Assembly (NCBI RefSeq): GCF_000143415.4
Contig: NW_003314297.1
Span: 1,356,461-1,420,460 of the forward strand
DNA length: 64,000 nt
Source of the DNA: Selaginella moellendorffii
Taxonomy: Eukaryota; Streptophyta; Lycopodiopsida; Selaginellales; Selaginellaceae
Reading direction: 5' to 3'
The notes beneath the pieces are model-generated. The model saw only the letters and a program-made list of their open reading frames with translations, was not told the DNA's origin and made no database searches. Positions 23,237-35,008 of this stretch are shown here, piece after piece; position 1 is the first letter of the stretch; the number at the start of each line of letters is the position of its first letter. Made by a program: the position numbers and the translations under genes.

Positions 23237-23623
23237 TTAAGACTCTGGAAACTTAATCTTGTAGGCAAATCTGTGAGCTATTGCTTTTGTTGTCTCTAGA
23301 ATGATCTCGTGCACTATAGCCTCTCCAAACGCAAACTGCTCAGCAAGCTCATTGTAGTTGAGGTTCTTCATTAGCTTATAGAGCATGACTGCAAGGTGAA
23401 TGGGAACCAGAACCAAATGCCTATAGTGTGTGTTCTGCTTTTCCATGTCACTCTTGATTTTCAACTTCCACTTCCAGTGTGAGTCATCATAGGTGTCGAG
23501 CATGAAAAAGTCCCACCACACAAAGCTCCTTGGCTTCACCCACCATAAACCAAGATTCCTGTATATGGGCAGCTGCAAATGAGCAGTTAGTAGCCTAATA
23601 TGTAGCTCATAATGCACTTGCAT
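23237..23623 (-). mobile_element. PIF/Harbinger transposase relic (N-terminal part)
   Basis: A 128-residue minus-strand frame contains LVPIHLAVMLYKLMKNLNY, ELAEQFAFGEAIVHEIILET and TKAIAHRF, the helix-turn-helix region that precedes the DDE domain in Harbinger transposases. It points away from the plus-strand C-terminal relic at 22700-23178, so the two are not one element. No nuclease residues follow it. Confidence 0.65.
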
Positions 23624-24374
23624 TGCCTAACCACATAACAATCCTCCATTGCACCTAGTCACTAACTCTTTCCACATAAGAAAGTTAAGATGAAAAACCA
23701 CTTGCAATGTGGTACAAATATGAAAGACTTTTGAAGTGAAGAAAAGGTTGATCATTTTTGGCTGTCCTTTATAGAATTGTAGGTGCTGGTCAATAGAAGT
23801 GTGCCACGTGATATGTTAATACTACCAAGATTGCTATGCAACAATTAAAAAGTTTTGAGCACTAATCTGCAAAAAATTTTTCATCTTCTTTAGTGTAATT
23901 CACAAGAGGCTATTAACTAAGAGAATCCGAGGTCAGGATAGAGCCATCAATCTCTTCCATAGCAATTCTCTATATCTCTAGAAGGTCCACCAGCAGCTCA
24001 ATAAAGTTCTTTTCCTTTAATTTAAAGTATGAGCTTGTTTCTCTCTAAAATTACTATACCCTTCTTATCCTCTAAGATTTCTGCCTAATCAATCTTCCCA
24101 ACAAGTTAGTAAGTTGTTCTAACAACCTAGTAATCCTTTAAATCAAAATATTTAGGCTTGCCAATGTCCCAAAGATCTAAATCTTGTGTAAGAAGAGAAG
24201 GAATCCATTATTGTTAAATGAGGTTGTGGTTTTAAAGTTCTCTCATGTAAATGATAAGAGAAAAAATATAAATATAAGCAATAAAAAAGAACAACTTGAG
24301 AAATAATCCATTAGAGAATACAGAGTAAAGAGAAGACAAATACATGACATAATTGGTCTAACCAGAAATCCTTT

Positions 24375-24790
24375 TTAATGCTTCAAACTCAAAAACAAGA
24401 GATTGTAGCCTACCTTCTGCCATATGATACATAACTTATATAGCTTCTTGTCATTAACTTCACAACATTGCACAATTGATTGTTGAATTGTTGTAAAACT
24501 ATATCCAAACTTATGAGCAATTTCTTCAAAGTTAGTATTAATTCTCAACCTAGTCAAAGCAATTGAAAGCTTTGTCTTTAAAGGGATTATTTTCCTGAAT
24601 CTGTTTATATACAACTATGAAAATCAAATGTAGAAGACACACACTTACTAGCACTGTAAAAATGCCTTAAAGTGTGATCCATGAAAGCAGTAGACTTTTC
24701 GTATGACCAAACCTTCGGCAAAGCTCTTCCTTTCTTCTTCTTTGCAACCTCAATAGCTGCTTCTGACTTCTCAAATTATAACTTTGCCAT
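24375..24790 (-). mobile_element. Second PIF/Harbinger N-terminal relic
   Basis: The minus strand reads KLSIALTRLRINTNFEEIAH and KFGYSFTTIQQSIVQ, the same helix-turn-helix segment as in 23237-23623 but clearly diverged. Upstream, in another frame, is KKKKGRALPKVWSYEKSTAF, which resembles the sequence before that domain. Two copies of the same region show that at least two elements decayed here. Confidence 0.55.
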
Positions 24791-24978
24791 CAAGATATTA
24801 GTATTGTTGAATCAGCATAAATTTACTCTCTAATGGATTCACTCTTTCTAAAAAACTCTCTCAACACATCCACTGAAGTTCGGGACGGTTCGGAAAATTC
24901 CGAACCTTAGCCTACTTTTCAATTGCCATATCCATTCGCTGCAAGCTGTGCATTGTGATGAATTGAATAATTTCTCTT

Positions 24979-27900
24979 CTACTTGTATCTGTTTTTAAAC
25001 AGATTATGCCGCTTGTTGGGGTCACGTGATTTTCCTCGTGAACCACCACCACCACCACCACCAGTGCTGCATGCAAAACATTCAGCAAGAAAACATAGAC
25101 TAGTTGATCTGGATTACCTGAATTCTGTATATAATCTGCCTTTGCCACCAGACATCGCACTCATGGATCCTGCACTGCGATGAATTTTCAAGTTGGTGAT
25201 ATCATCTGCATCGTGTTCCAGTTTCTCGACACCAACAGCATCTTCCCCCGCATTTAACACCTGTTAACAGCATTCAATCAATTTTTATGTTTGTGCAGCA
25301 AACCATACCTTTGACAATAGATCCATTTGATCTTGTAGCTTACTGTAACCCAAGTCTTCGCCACTATCAGGTGGTGGCAAATTCGTAAGGACCTGCATGC
25401 ATATCCTAAAAATAATGAAACAAGAGTAAACATAGGTGGATCTTCTAACCTTGAAACTATATCCCTGGTCGATTAGAAACTGCTGCCTCTTAGATGAATA
25501 GTACATCTCCTGCAATGCCAAGGGCTCAATTGCATGTCAGGTGCAGCAAAATCTCACCTGTGTATCTGTGGAGACCAAGGAGTAAAAGAAAGCATTGTAC
25601 TCTTCTGAGCCACCTCTTACTCGGTCACTTGGTTTTCCCTGACCATCATATTGAGGGGTGAAAACAAAAAAGAAATGGAAGGAAACCTTTGCTCTTAAAA
25701 TTCGTCCCAGCCGTTGTGCTTCCTGCCGTCTAGAACCAGCATGTGATGATATCTGGATGATCACATTTGCCTCTGGTATGTCGATTGAATTATCTCCAAC
25801 CTGTAAAACATATGTAACCAACCGGCCATGCAAACCGATATTTTAATACAAACCTTTGACAGAAAAATAGTGTTCACATCAGGACTGTGCTTGAAGGCAT
25901 ATAAAATCTTTGTCCGTTCGTGATGACTGGAAAGGAACACCACAAAGTCAACTTTGTAAAATGGTGTTGGTGATATAAGTACCTTGTAGGACCATATATG
26001 AAAGGCTTCTTCAGTTTAGTGGCATACTCTCGCAAAGCAAAAAGATTATCAGAGAAAACTATAATCTTATCACCACGCTGCTGCTCATGAAAGCGAACAA
26101 GAAATTCACAAGCTCGAAACTTGTTTGGGTTCATGACATATAAAGCCTGTTACAAAATGATTGTAACTTAGTATTATATGTGATTAATAAAAAGAAAAAA
26201 ATGACATAACTACATTTTAAGAACATTACCTGCTGTTTCTTGTTTTCCTTCTTCAGATACTCTGCATAAAACTCTTTCGTCATGGGACACCAGACCTCCG
26301 CGCACTGAACGTTGGCAATGTAGCCATTTTTCACGAGGTCTAGCCAGTTTGCTTCGTAAAGTTTTGGACCAATCAGAAAGTTCAAATCAGTAATACGCTC
26401 ATCCTCTCTCACAAGGGTGGCTGAAACAAAAACACTCAGGTGAGATTCACAGTAAGATAAGCTATGCGCAAACCAGTTAGTCCAAGCTTGCAGTGCGACT
26501 TGGTGATGCTAATCACTTTTCGAAACATATGGGCTGGCACGACATGCACCTATACGAAATATTAGCAATCCTTGCAAAAGATGGATTTCAACTCTACCTC
26601 GTCCATAAGAAGCAAGCCCCATTCACGGCTTCTTATGAGCTCAATCACTTTCTCAGACTCTTCCGATCTCTTTCCCTTGAAAGCGACCATATTGTAAGTG
26701 GTAACAATAACGCATGCGTTTCCTTTGAATTTGTCTTTGCTGTCTGATGTGAATCTGCAAATCTGATCGTCACGAATGGTCGACCAGAGCTTGAACTGAA
26801 ACGCCCATTGATCCACGGACACGGCGTTAGTGGCCAAGCAGAGACAGCTCCTTCGAATGCGGCATGCTGCAGATACTCCAACGAGTGATTTACCAGCTCC
26901 ACAAGGAAGAACAATTATTCCCGACCTCGCACGACCTACAAAAGACAGATCAATACCGGGCAAAAAAGAATTTCAAAACTTCTGTGCACCATTTCCAAAC
27001 ATCTTGCTCAGGCTCTTTTCTTGATACGGCCGAGGTTGAGCCTGAGGTTTGAGCTCGATACTCAACTCAGGATTTACCTGGAAGCGCAAAAGTTAGCATC
27101 AAATGCAAAAAGAGAATGAAGTTTTGAGTACCGTATCATTTCTAAAGTCGTATTCTTCAAGCAATGGATAACTCAAATCAGGTGACAGGCAGCGCTGTTT
27201 TACAAGCTCCACCTGCAAATGGACGGCACATCGTGAGATCTTGTCATGAGCAGAAACAACCTCACCTGATCTGGATCGATTTCAAAAGAGTGAACTTTTC
27301 GCTCCTCCGCTACTTCACCCGTCAGAGACTCCAAGTCTGTCGGTAGGCTCTCGGCAACAACAGATATCTGCGACTTTGAATTTCCTGAGCCATTCTGATA
27401 CAGGCCAAGAATCTAGCTCACCTGAGTCGTGTTGAATATCCTCGCTCGGGCGATAACAGGGTCGTTCAAGAATTTCTTAAATATCTGTAGCAGCCGTTTA
27501 CGAAAAAGATGAGAGTGCCTGAAGGCTGAACGTTCAGCATGTACCTCTTCATTCGGCGACTCAATAAAGTAGCGATTTTTTTGAAGAACGAGCTTGGCTT
27601 TTCCACAATTGAGAGTTGCTTTCCGGATGAAATCCAACACTGTCGATGGCAACTTGGCTTTGGACAGGCGCTCGAGCACGGTGATCACGGCGGACGTTTC
27701 CAAACCAAACGATACGGCAGCGTAGAGAGAATGTGGAGTGAGGTTGTACTCGTGCATATGCTCTGGCCTACAGAAATCACAAAAAATAAATAAATAAATA
27801 ACAGTTCGTTCGCTCACTCCCACAGGCTGAGAAAAAAAGTTTTACCTGCACACTGGCTCCGCAACCGCAATGAGAAAATCGTAAGCTTGCTTGTAGAGCG

Positions 27901-28175
27901 GGGAGAAAGTCTCGAGAAAAATTCGACCATCGCAGCCGACAAGGATCGGCCGCCTGTCATGGTCCGATTTCAGCTCGAGCGCGCTGAAATCCTTTTGTTT
28001 CGTGTTTTCTTCTGGCTCTTCTGCGAACAAGAGCAGGAATTAGAGACGCAACACCGATGAAAACACCGGAATTACCCTCCTCCGCCTCGATGTACTCGAC
28101 ATCATCATCGGCTGCGATCGGCGCCGCGATTTCTTGTGACGCCTTTCTCTGTTTCTTGCTGGGGCGATCGCTCAT
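24979..28175 (-). CDS. XPB: DNA repair/transcription helicase XPB (TFIIH)
   Basis: The 3'-5' helicase/translocase of TFIIH, needed for promoter opening and nucleotide excision repair in the nucleus. Eighteen exons join in frame: 28076-28175, 27846-28020, 27545-27767, 27422-27484, 27266-27394, 27132-27212, 26990-27077, 26598-26935, 26474-26549, 26230-26420, 25983-26146, 25854-25926, 25687-25800, 25558-25638, 25450-25509, 25309-25392, 25118-25260, 24979-25066 (756 residues, the normal length). Seen are the N-terminal XPB domain, Walker [12 protein letters not shown] (about residue 300), the DEVH box formed across a splice junction, the RED motif in LVREDER, the thumb-like [15 protein letters not shown], the helicase-C motif [11 protein letters not shown], and a C-terminus [17 protein letters not shown] preceded by a six-Gly run encoded by a CCA/ACC repeat. 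It is complete. It is head-to-head with NOP53 (317 bp between ATGs). Confidence 0.95.
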
Positions 28176-28492
28176 CAAGAACCCTAAGCTAAGGTTTATC
28201 GCTCCTTTTATACGCATTTAAAAAACAAACCATTTACCATCCGACGGCTGTCACTAGCTAGATCCTGCGGCCCACAAAGCTACAAATTTAAAAAAGGTCT
28301 AGGAATTCCTCTAATTCTGGTTTTGCTTGGCTGGGAATCGAGCCGGGATCAATGGGTCTTGAGGGACATGTGATAGCCACATAGAACAAACACTAAAACC
28401 ATTAATAACTGTGTCAATGCCAAGGACTTAAAAGTAACTGAGACGAGTGTAAGGAATATTCGTTTCTCTAGGGTTTAGGGTTGTGCGGAAGA
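28176..28492. promoter_or_regulatory. Shared XPB/NOP53 upstream region
   Basis: 317 bp between divergent start codons. The minus-strand TSS must be just above 28175 and the plus-strand one shortly before 28493. An element-like B-box (gggaatcgagccggg, 28333-28347, minus orientation) lies inside, but no tRNA fold was found. Confidence 0.45.
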
Positions 28493-30263
28493 ATGGGCAA
28501 GGCAAAGACGTCGAGGAAGGGGAAGAAGGCGTGGCGGCGTAACATCCCCACGAACGATCTAGAAGAGCTTGTTGAGCGGTCTGGGCGCGAGGAGCGTAGC
28601 GGCGGCGCTCTTCTCGGCTCTGTTTCCAACGATTCTCTCTTCTTTGTCGACAAATCGGGAGGTAATAGCTCGGGGATTATGCCGCATTTTGCTTCTCGAA
28701 GCCTTGTGTAGATGAGAGCGTGCGAAGGAAGATCGATCGGCACAGGGACAAAGTTTTGCACTGTGACAGCGTGCTCCAGAGAAGCTCGCTGGTGCCAGCG
28801 CTTCCAGCATCGAACAAGCGCAAGCTCAAAGATAGGGATTTAGCAAAGCGTCCTCAAAAACGCAACAAGGTTCCTCGTAGCGAAGTAAGTTTTTTTTCCT
28901 ACAGTAAGCACTTGATAGAATGAAGTTTACTCTTAGGCAGGAAAAGATGCAGCAAAACAAAATGGTCCCTTTGATCTCTGGGAAGGTAACTTGGTTTCTC
29001 TTTGTTAGCTTGTTTTGACGTCTTGATTGATTTGGCAGAGGATGAAGCTATCAAATCCAAATGGGCGAAGGTGTGTAGCTCTTTCATAACAATGTGAAGC
29101 TTTTACTTAGTCTTGTGTGTATACATTGCAGCATCTGGCTCGTTTCGGAAACACAGCTTTACCAAATGCTCCAGCAGTGGAGATCGATGCGCCCGGATGT
29201 TCTTTCAATCCGACGTATGAGGATCATCAGGTTGATATCACTCTTCCTTAATTTTATTTTTATTTTTAAGTTCGGTTTTGTGTATTAGGAAGCATTAGGT
29301 GCAGCTGTTGCTCAAGAAATGCAACAAGTCTATAAGAAAGAATTGGAACCCGAACCAATACCTTTGCAAGTCCCTGGCAGTGTAATCGATGAAGAGGACA
29401 TGTATTTCATTGAAGCTGATCAGGACGATAACGATGGAGACACTGTTCAAGAGGATGAAGATGCTGTTTCCAGGTTGAGAAAATACAGATTTTTCTTGCT
29501 CAAACATTGATATTTTTCAGGGCGATCAAAGTCAAGAAACTCACAAGAACTGATCTTAACAAGAAAGCAAGGAAGAAAGAGATGCTAAAGCAGGAAGCCA
29601 TGAGAAAGGAGCAGGCCAGGTTAATGGAGGAGATAAACAGGTTTTTAAAATGCAAGTTTAGATCTCTCTTTCTAAGTTTGTTCTTGTTCTCAGACTTCCA
29701 GAAATCAAGGAGGCCATCCAAGTCGAGGATGAAGAGAAAAAAAAGATATGGACTCGACGCATGGTTTCGAAAAAGGAACGGCAAGCCAATTGTCCACCAC
29801 GACTGGGAAAGCACAAGTAAGTCCCTTGAATGGAAGCTTTCTTCTCCAGCAGTAGCACTCACTAAAATCTCTTTGACAGGTTCAAGCCAGACTCTGTGAA
29901 AGTCCTGCTTTCTGAGGAAGTCACTGGATCATTGCGAAAACTAAAGGTAATTGTTGCAAACTGTAGTGGGACTAAATTTTCTATCGATGCCAGGGATGCT
30001 ACTCTTTGCTTCGAGAGAGATACAAGAGCTTGCAGCGGCGAGGACTCGTGGAACCTCGGGTTCCTGTCAAGTAAGATCACTAGAAAATAAAATTCTTGGT
30101 ACTCACATTTTGTTCTCATTGTTTTTCCAGGAAGAAAGTGGCAAAGATGTGGGTGAACTACGAGAGTGGCACGAAGGGAGCCAAAGAACGAGAAACACAC
30201 GCAAGTATGGTGGCCGAAAGAGAAGCGAGAAAACACGCTTTAGCTGTTCTTCCTGTAAAATAA
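28493..30263 (+). CDS. NOP53: Ribosome biogenesis factor NOP53 (GLTSCR2/PICT1)
   Basis: Nucleolar factor for 60S subunit maturation; in yeast it brings the Mtr4/exosome machinery to the pre-rRNA. Eleven exons join in frame: 28493-28661, 28712-28884, 28937-28985, 29039-29070, 29132-29230, 29289-29473, 29521-29640, 29694-29816, 29880-29946, 29994-30070, 30131-30263, giving 408 residues. Family markers are the basic N-terminus (MGKAKTSRKGKKAWRRNI), FFVDKSG, FDLWE, PGCSFNPTYEDHQ, a basic coiled-coil segment KKARKKEMLKQEAMRKEQAR and the C-terminal RRGLVEPRVPVK with KWVNY-like tail. Introns are 46-63 bp. It is complete and shows no oddities. The neighbour downstream (Alba) starts 136 bp after the stop codon. 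Confidence 0.92.
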
Positions 30264-30399
30264 AAAAGTTTTGGGATTGTTGCCCTAAAGTTTGGGAGAT
30301 TTGCCGGTGAGTCCGTCTCTTCGCGACCGCAATGGCGCTCGTTTCGTTTCCCTCTGGGATCAATGCTCGGCCTCGCAGGTAGCAAGTGATCCTCCAGGC

Positions 30400-31062
30400 A
30401 TGGCGCAAGTCGCGATTGACGCCAATGGCGTGGAATCCGCGAAGAAGAACCGGATTCAGGTGTCCAACACCAAGAAGCCGCTCTTCTTCTATGTCAATCT
30501 CGCAAAGGTACACAGATTTCTCGCTCTTTGTCTCGCTTCCTCGCGATTTAGCGCTCCAATGCGATGGGAAATTCTTGTTCCTGGCAGAGATTTATGCAGC
30601 AATACAATGAGGTTGAGCTCTCGGCCCTGGGAATGGGTATGTTCTCTCATACCCTCTTTTTTTTCTTGATTCTAAATCGTTTTGTTTCCATGTGTTTGCA
30701 GCAATCGCTACAGTGGTCACCGTGGTGGAAATTCTCAAGAACAATGGTCTCGCCGTGGAGAAGAGTAAATTCCTCTTTAACCTTTTCCTCCTCGGTGTGT
30801 TATTCAAACAACGCTCTTTCAGGAATATCGACCTCCACTATCGACATAGGCGATGAAACTCGGGGACGATCGGTCCAGAAAGCGAAGGTATGGAAGTTTG
30901 TGCTTGTTTCTCACGCTAAAACTTCTTCTTTTCTCTCGTCTCTCTGCGATTTTGTCACAGATGGAAATCGTTCTCACAAAGTCTGCACAGTTCGACGAGA
31001 TCATGGCGGCCGCGGCTGCGGATGAAAACGGAGGTGCGCCCGAGCACATGGAAGGAGAGTGA
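30400..31062 (+). CDS. Alba-domain DNA/RNA-binding protein
   Basis: Small nucleic-acid-binding protein of 128 residues encoded by five exons (30400-30507, 30588-30636, 30702-30764, 30823-30887, 30961-31062). The Alba fold is clear from NRIQVSNTKKPLFFYVNLAK, NEVELSALGMAIATVVTVVE, ILKNNGLAVEKRISTSTIDI and RGRSVQKAKMEIVL. Plant Alba proteins bind RNA and R-loops and shuttle between nucleus and cytoplasm. The acidic tail (DENGGAPEHMEGE) is short, so this is the single-domain class without RGG repeats. The ATG was chosen because it opens the conserved frame; an upstream ATG at 30332 starts a short separate frame. Convergent with the plastid TPR gene, 148 bp between stops. Confidence 0.92.
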
Positions 31063-31210
31063 GAAGAAAACGATCCAAACAACCAAAGAGGCTTTGTATT
31101 TTGAATTTTGTGTGGTAACTTTTTGCTAATAGCTGTTTTTCTTCGATCATTCCTCTTCTTAAGCTTGAAAGATAATTTTTTTGACAGGACTTAAGCTACA
31201 ACGAGATAAC

Positions 31211-32430
31211 TTAATCTTGGAACATGAGTGAAATCCCGGCCAGTGTCAACCACACTGTGACAGCCACCCAGAAGTATGGGCTCTTTTCCCATTTCGGAGG
31301 ATTCCACTCGATCCAATCCTCCGATTTTTTCTGGGACTTTTTGCCGCTGCTGCTCGCCAGGCGCTGCTTACGCTCTCGGGCCATCTGGCTCCAAGTTTTT
31401 TGCGAGCTGCCAAGGATCATTCATCAGTAACGAGGAAAAAAGAGTGGCCAAACCTTTGAGAGTACGCATCAATCAGAGGGATTGTCACTCGCTCATTGCT
31501 GGAGATTTTGAGCTTGGGTGCTTCGAGAATGTAGCGGAGATCAGCAGCTTGTCTCCGGATCGCCTTGTTGGGATGAGAGCTCTCGAGCCGCTTGTAGAGG
31601 CTAATGCAGTCGTCGTGACGATTGTGAGCCTCGTATGCCATTGCCAGCCAGATTTGGATCTGTCTTAAAAGAGTTCCCGAAAGTTAGTTCCAAAGTTCAC
31701 GAAAGTTCACGCAAGAACAAGCTTCCAAAGTTCGCGGAAGAAAGTTTAGCTTGAAGAAACAAAGCCAAAGGAGATTTACCTCGCCTCCAAGGTTGGATGC
31801 CTTGGGAACGTTTGTCAATGCAGCTTCCAGAAATTCCACTGCTTTGCCATAGCTTCCTTTGCCATAAGCTCGTTGTCCAAGATCAAACATCACCGCAGCT
31901 TGCTTTCGCTGCTGGGCCTGTTCTTTAGCTCTCTGGAGAGGAACCATAGAAAAATCAAACATCCTTAAAAATAAAATCTGAGAATGACTTACACGAGCGA
32001 GCTCCTCTTGGAACTTTGCAGCCCTCTCTTTCGTGTCGCCCTCCAATTCCTTTTCCAGCCTCTCGGCCTCCGCCACGAGCTCTTGCATTTGCTGGATTTC
32101 ATCCAGCTTCTTCTTGTTCTCCTCACTCTCCCAGAACCCGGGAGCGTTCTCATCCGCCTTGGATTCTTGTTCCTCCTCCTCGCCATCGCCATCGCCATCG
32201 CCATCGCCATCGTCATTGCTCGGCGAATCTGGTGAAAAGCCGCTGCAATGCAGCACGAAACCTAGTCTTCTCGTCCTCCTCCCTCTCCGGCTGAATGCGT
32301 TCCTCAATCCAGCGCCACGGGAGATTGGCGCCCTGCCCGAGCAACTGGGCGAAGGATTGCATTCGTCCAGCAGCGCATCGGGAACCCTGGCGTAGAAGCT
32401 GTGACACGCCGGAAGGACCAATATGCCCAT
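31211..32430 (-). CDS. Plastid-targeted TPR-like membrane protein
   Basis: Four exons (31993-32430, 31780-31932, 31454-31659, 31211-31406) encode 330 residues. The N-terminus (MGILVLPACHSFYARVP, rich in Ser/Arg and poor in acidic residues) looks like a chloroplast transit peptide. An acidic DGDGDGDGDGEEEEQE run follows, encoded by a GCCATC repeat, then a charged coiled coil (KKLDEIQQMQELVAEAERLE). TPR-like helices come next: VMFDLGQRAYGKGSYGKAV and IWLAMAYEAHNRHDDCISLY. A single hydrophobic segment near the C-terminus (YFWVAVTVWLTLAGISLMF) suggests a membrane anchor. This matches a conserved plant TPR-like chloroplast family whose exact role I cannot state. A leader intron probably ends about 30 bp upstream of the ATG. 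Confidence 0.75.
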
Positions 32431-32903
32431 CCTCCGAGTGAATTGAAGAGCCCTAATTCCAGCAGTACCTGCAAGAAAGAGAAGTGGATCTCGCCAAGAG
32501 GAGGAGGCGATCGATCCATCGATTGATCCATCGCGTCGCCCCTGCCGCCGCGCAAGATCATCCAGCGATGGATTTTCAAATGCCCAGTTGGGGCATTTGC
32601 CCACCGAATATGCTTGGAATGTTACTTTCGCCTAACAAGTATATTCCTCGTGTTTCGTTGAATGGAGGAAACAGTGTGGGAAAGGAGGCGCAGTACGCGG
32701 CGTGAGTGGTAGAATAGGGTGTGATTCGATTTGCGGGCCACCGACGCGGCGCTCGATCGCCTGCGTTGGATCCAGCTCCCGCGCATTGTCCTCCTTCGAT
32801 CTTGCCGGGCCGCGCGATCGATCCGGGCGATTGGCGATCTCGCCTCGTGATCCCTGCCAGGGTTTCGGGTTTCGAGGTCTGTGACCCTTGGAGCTTTTCC
32901 GCG
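32431..32903. promoter_or_regulatory. Shared upstream region, TPR gene and guanylate kinase
   Basis: 473 bp between divergent ATGs. Contains the probable leader intron acceptor of the TPR gene and a GC-rich region before the guanylate kinase ATG. No named motif seen. Confidence 0.4.
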
Positions 32904-34969
32904 ATGAGGTACAATTGGCACAGAGTCGCCGAGAGTGGGCCTCTTCCATTGCGATTCCGCCACGGCCTGGTTGGCACCACAGACAACTCCGCGAGGATCT
33001 CTATGGTGAAGTTTAGGCTCCAAATTTCGATGCGCTTGATATTTTCTTCTCTGATTTTGTCATTCTTTCTCTTTTTGCCTTTTTTAGGTGTATGCCATTG
33101 GTAGAAATGAAGAGAACAAGGATCTGGAAGTGTTTGAACTGGACAGCAATCTAGAAAGCTGGAACAAAGTTCCTTTTCTTTTTGAGAACGAGCTCGCTAG
33201 GAAAGCGTTGACAAGTAGACAACAAGAGTTTTTACTTGCAGGTTCTTCTTTCGAGAAGTGTCTCATCATAAATTTGCTGACTTCTTTTTTGCCTTCTCTA
33301 GGAGCTGGATCTTCCATCTACATGATCGAGAGAACTTCGAGCTCTGGCAAGGTGAGCAAGAATGCTACTGCATTTTGATAGAGCATCCGAAGCTTGCATT
33401 TCATGTGCTTCAGGCTGGAAATGTTTCAGGGTGCCACGCTACTCAAGTTCGACACGGTGGAGCACAAGTGGTGCACGAAAAATGTATCTGGACGCTCTGC
33501 GGAGGCATCAGAAGTTGTAGCAGCTGCAACTGCCGGTGAAAAGATTGTAAGAGTTTGGAGTTGTAGCTCTGATCTTTATCGTGAGTTTGTGTCAGGTTTT
33601 GCTCGGTGACAACGAGCTTTCGACTGACGTTTATTTATTGGACACCATCAACAATCGATGGACTGCTCCAAAGATTTTAGGAACCCCGCCCTGTCCACGG
33701 GATGGGTTCTCGTGTCTGACACTGGAAAAGGACAGGTTGCTTGTTTACGATGACAAGGATAACTGGCTTCTAAAGGTACGTGTAGAGTACAATGACCAGA
33801 AGTGTCCTGTTCATGATCTATCGCTTGCTTGCAGATCGGTACACCACACGGACGAGCTGGGGAGGAAGTAATTTCTTGGGGTAAAGCCAGACGCGACACA
33901 CTGCCTATCGTCATCTGTGGTCCGTCCGGCGTTGGCAAAGGAACTCTGATAGCGAAGCTAATGCAAGAGTTCCCGGACAAGTTTGGATTCTCAGTCAGTC
34001 ACACAACAAGAAAGCCGCGAGAGAAAGAACTTGATGGTGTACACTACCATTTCACAAGCCGTGATAGCATGGAGCTTGCTGTCAACGAGGGGATGTTTCT
34101 GGAGCACGCCAACGTGCACGGGAACATGTATGGCACTAGCATTTCAGCGGTTGAAGCAGTCTCTGATGGAGGAAAGGTTGGACTTCTCCTACTTAAAGCT
34201 CTAGTTTTGGTGATTTGTTTTAACTCTGAGTTTCTCTGGCAGCGATGCATCCTGGACATTGATGTACAGGGAGCTAAGTCTGTGCGACAGAGCTCGATGG
34301 AAGCATTATTTATCTTCATATTGCCCCCATCTTTTGAAGAGCTGGAAAAGCGTCTTCGCGGGAGGTAAAATGGTTTTTAAGTTTTCGAGTGAACTCATAC
34401 TTTGAGAGTGTTTTCCAGGGGAACGGAGACAGAGGAACAAGTAATGAAGCGGCTTCAAAACGCAAAGCGAGAGCTTGAGCTCGGTAAAGACCCCTTTCTC
34501 TTTGACCATGTCTTAGTGAACGACGACCTTGAGTCCACCTACAAGCAGCTGAAGGTAACCGATCATCTTTCTTGCTAAAACAAACTGGCAACATTTCATC
34601 GCAGGGTATCCTTGGTCTCGTTGACGATGGTGCCGAAATCCCAGGTAGAAGTTTCCTTTTCTTTGTCTCTCGTCTGACAATCTATTCTTCCTTCTTGCAG
34701 CCTCCCGCAAACTCGTAACTGGACTCAAACCAGAAAATGACCATATGAAAGTGTAAGCTTTCTTCAAAGCTTGAAATTTTTTCCACTCAAAAAACTCTGC
34801 TTTCAGGCATTTGGTGGATGTTTCGCCCGGTTTTACCAAATGGCAGCCGGTAGAAGCCAGCGAAAAACAAATACCCTGCAAGTACACTAACGCGCTTCAC
34901 CTCAGCGACTTAGAGATTCTCATGACGGCAAACGATGGCGAGAGCATCGTTGTGAGGCTGGGGAAGTAG
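32904..34969 (+). CDS. GK: Guanylate kinase with N-terminal kelch-like domain
   Basis: Converts GMP and ATP to GDP and ADP. Eleven exons join in frame: 32904-33005, 33088-33241, 33302-33351, 33430-33546, 33596-33775, 33835-34176, 34243-34364, 34419-34554, 34605-34644, 34701-34752, 34807-34969 (485 residues). Residues 1 to about 200 contain kelch/galactose-oxidase-like blades ([48 protein letters not shown]). The kinase starts with the P-loop GPSGVGKG at about 230, followed by [19 protein letters not shown], the GMP-binding YGTS and [12 protein letters not shown] conserved C-terminal extension ([15 protein letters not shown]) follows the lid and kinase core. Plant cytosolic guanylate kinases such as Arabidopsis AGK2 also carry long N-terminal extensions, so the architecture is conserved rather than aberrant. 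It ends 39 bp from the convergent RRM gene. Confidence 0.92.
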
Positions 34970-35008
34970 CAAACTTATATTCCGCTTCTTGCTAGGAACC
35001 AATTTTGT

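Larger units (their letters stand above)
19981..24978. other. AT-rich intergenic island with transposon relics
   Basis: Composition falls sharply to AT-rich DNA between the F-box/kelch gene and XPB, unlike the GC-rich gene blocks on either side. It contains stop-riddled PIF/Harbinger fragments (listed separately) and no intact gene. 19981-22690 shows poly-A/T runs and only short frames. A Ser/Thr-rich frame near 22133-22417 has no recognisable match. Confidence 0.75.

Noticed and set aside
28321-28380. tRNA-like B box in the XPB/NOP53 promoter
   Set aside because: The T stem does not pair (cccgg opposite cccag) and no acceptor stem is present; at most a SINE scrap.
32183-32220. Minisatellite (GCCATC)n treated as a separate repeat element
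   Set aside because: It is coding sequence for the DGDGDG run of the TPR protein.
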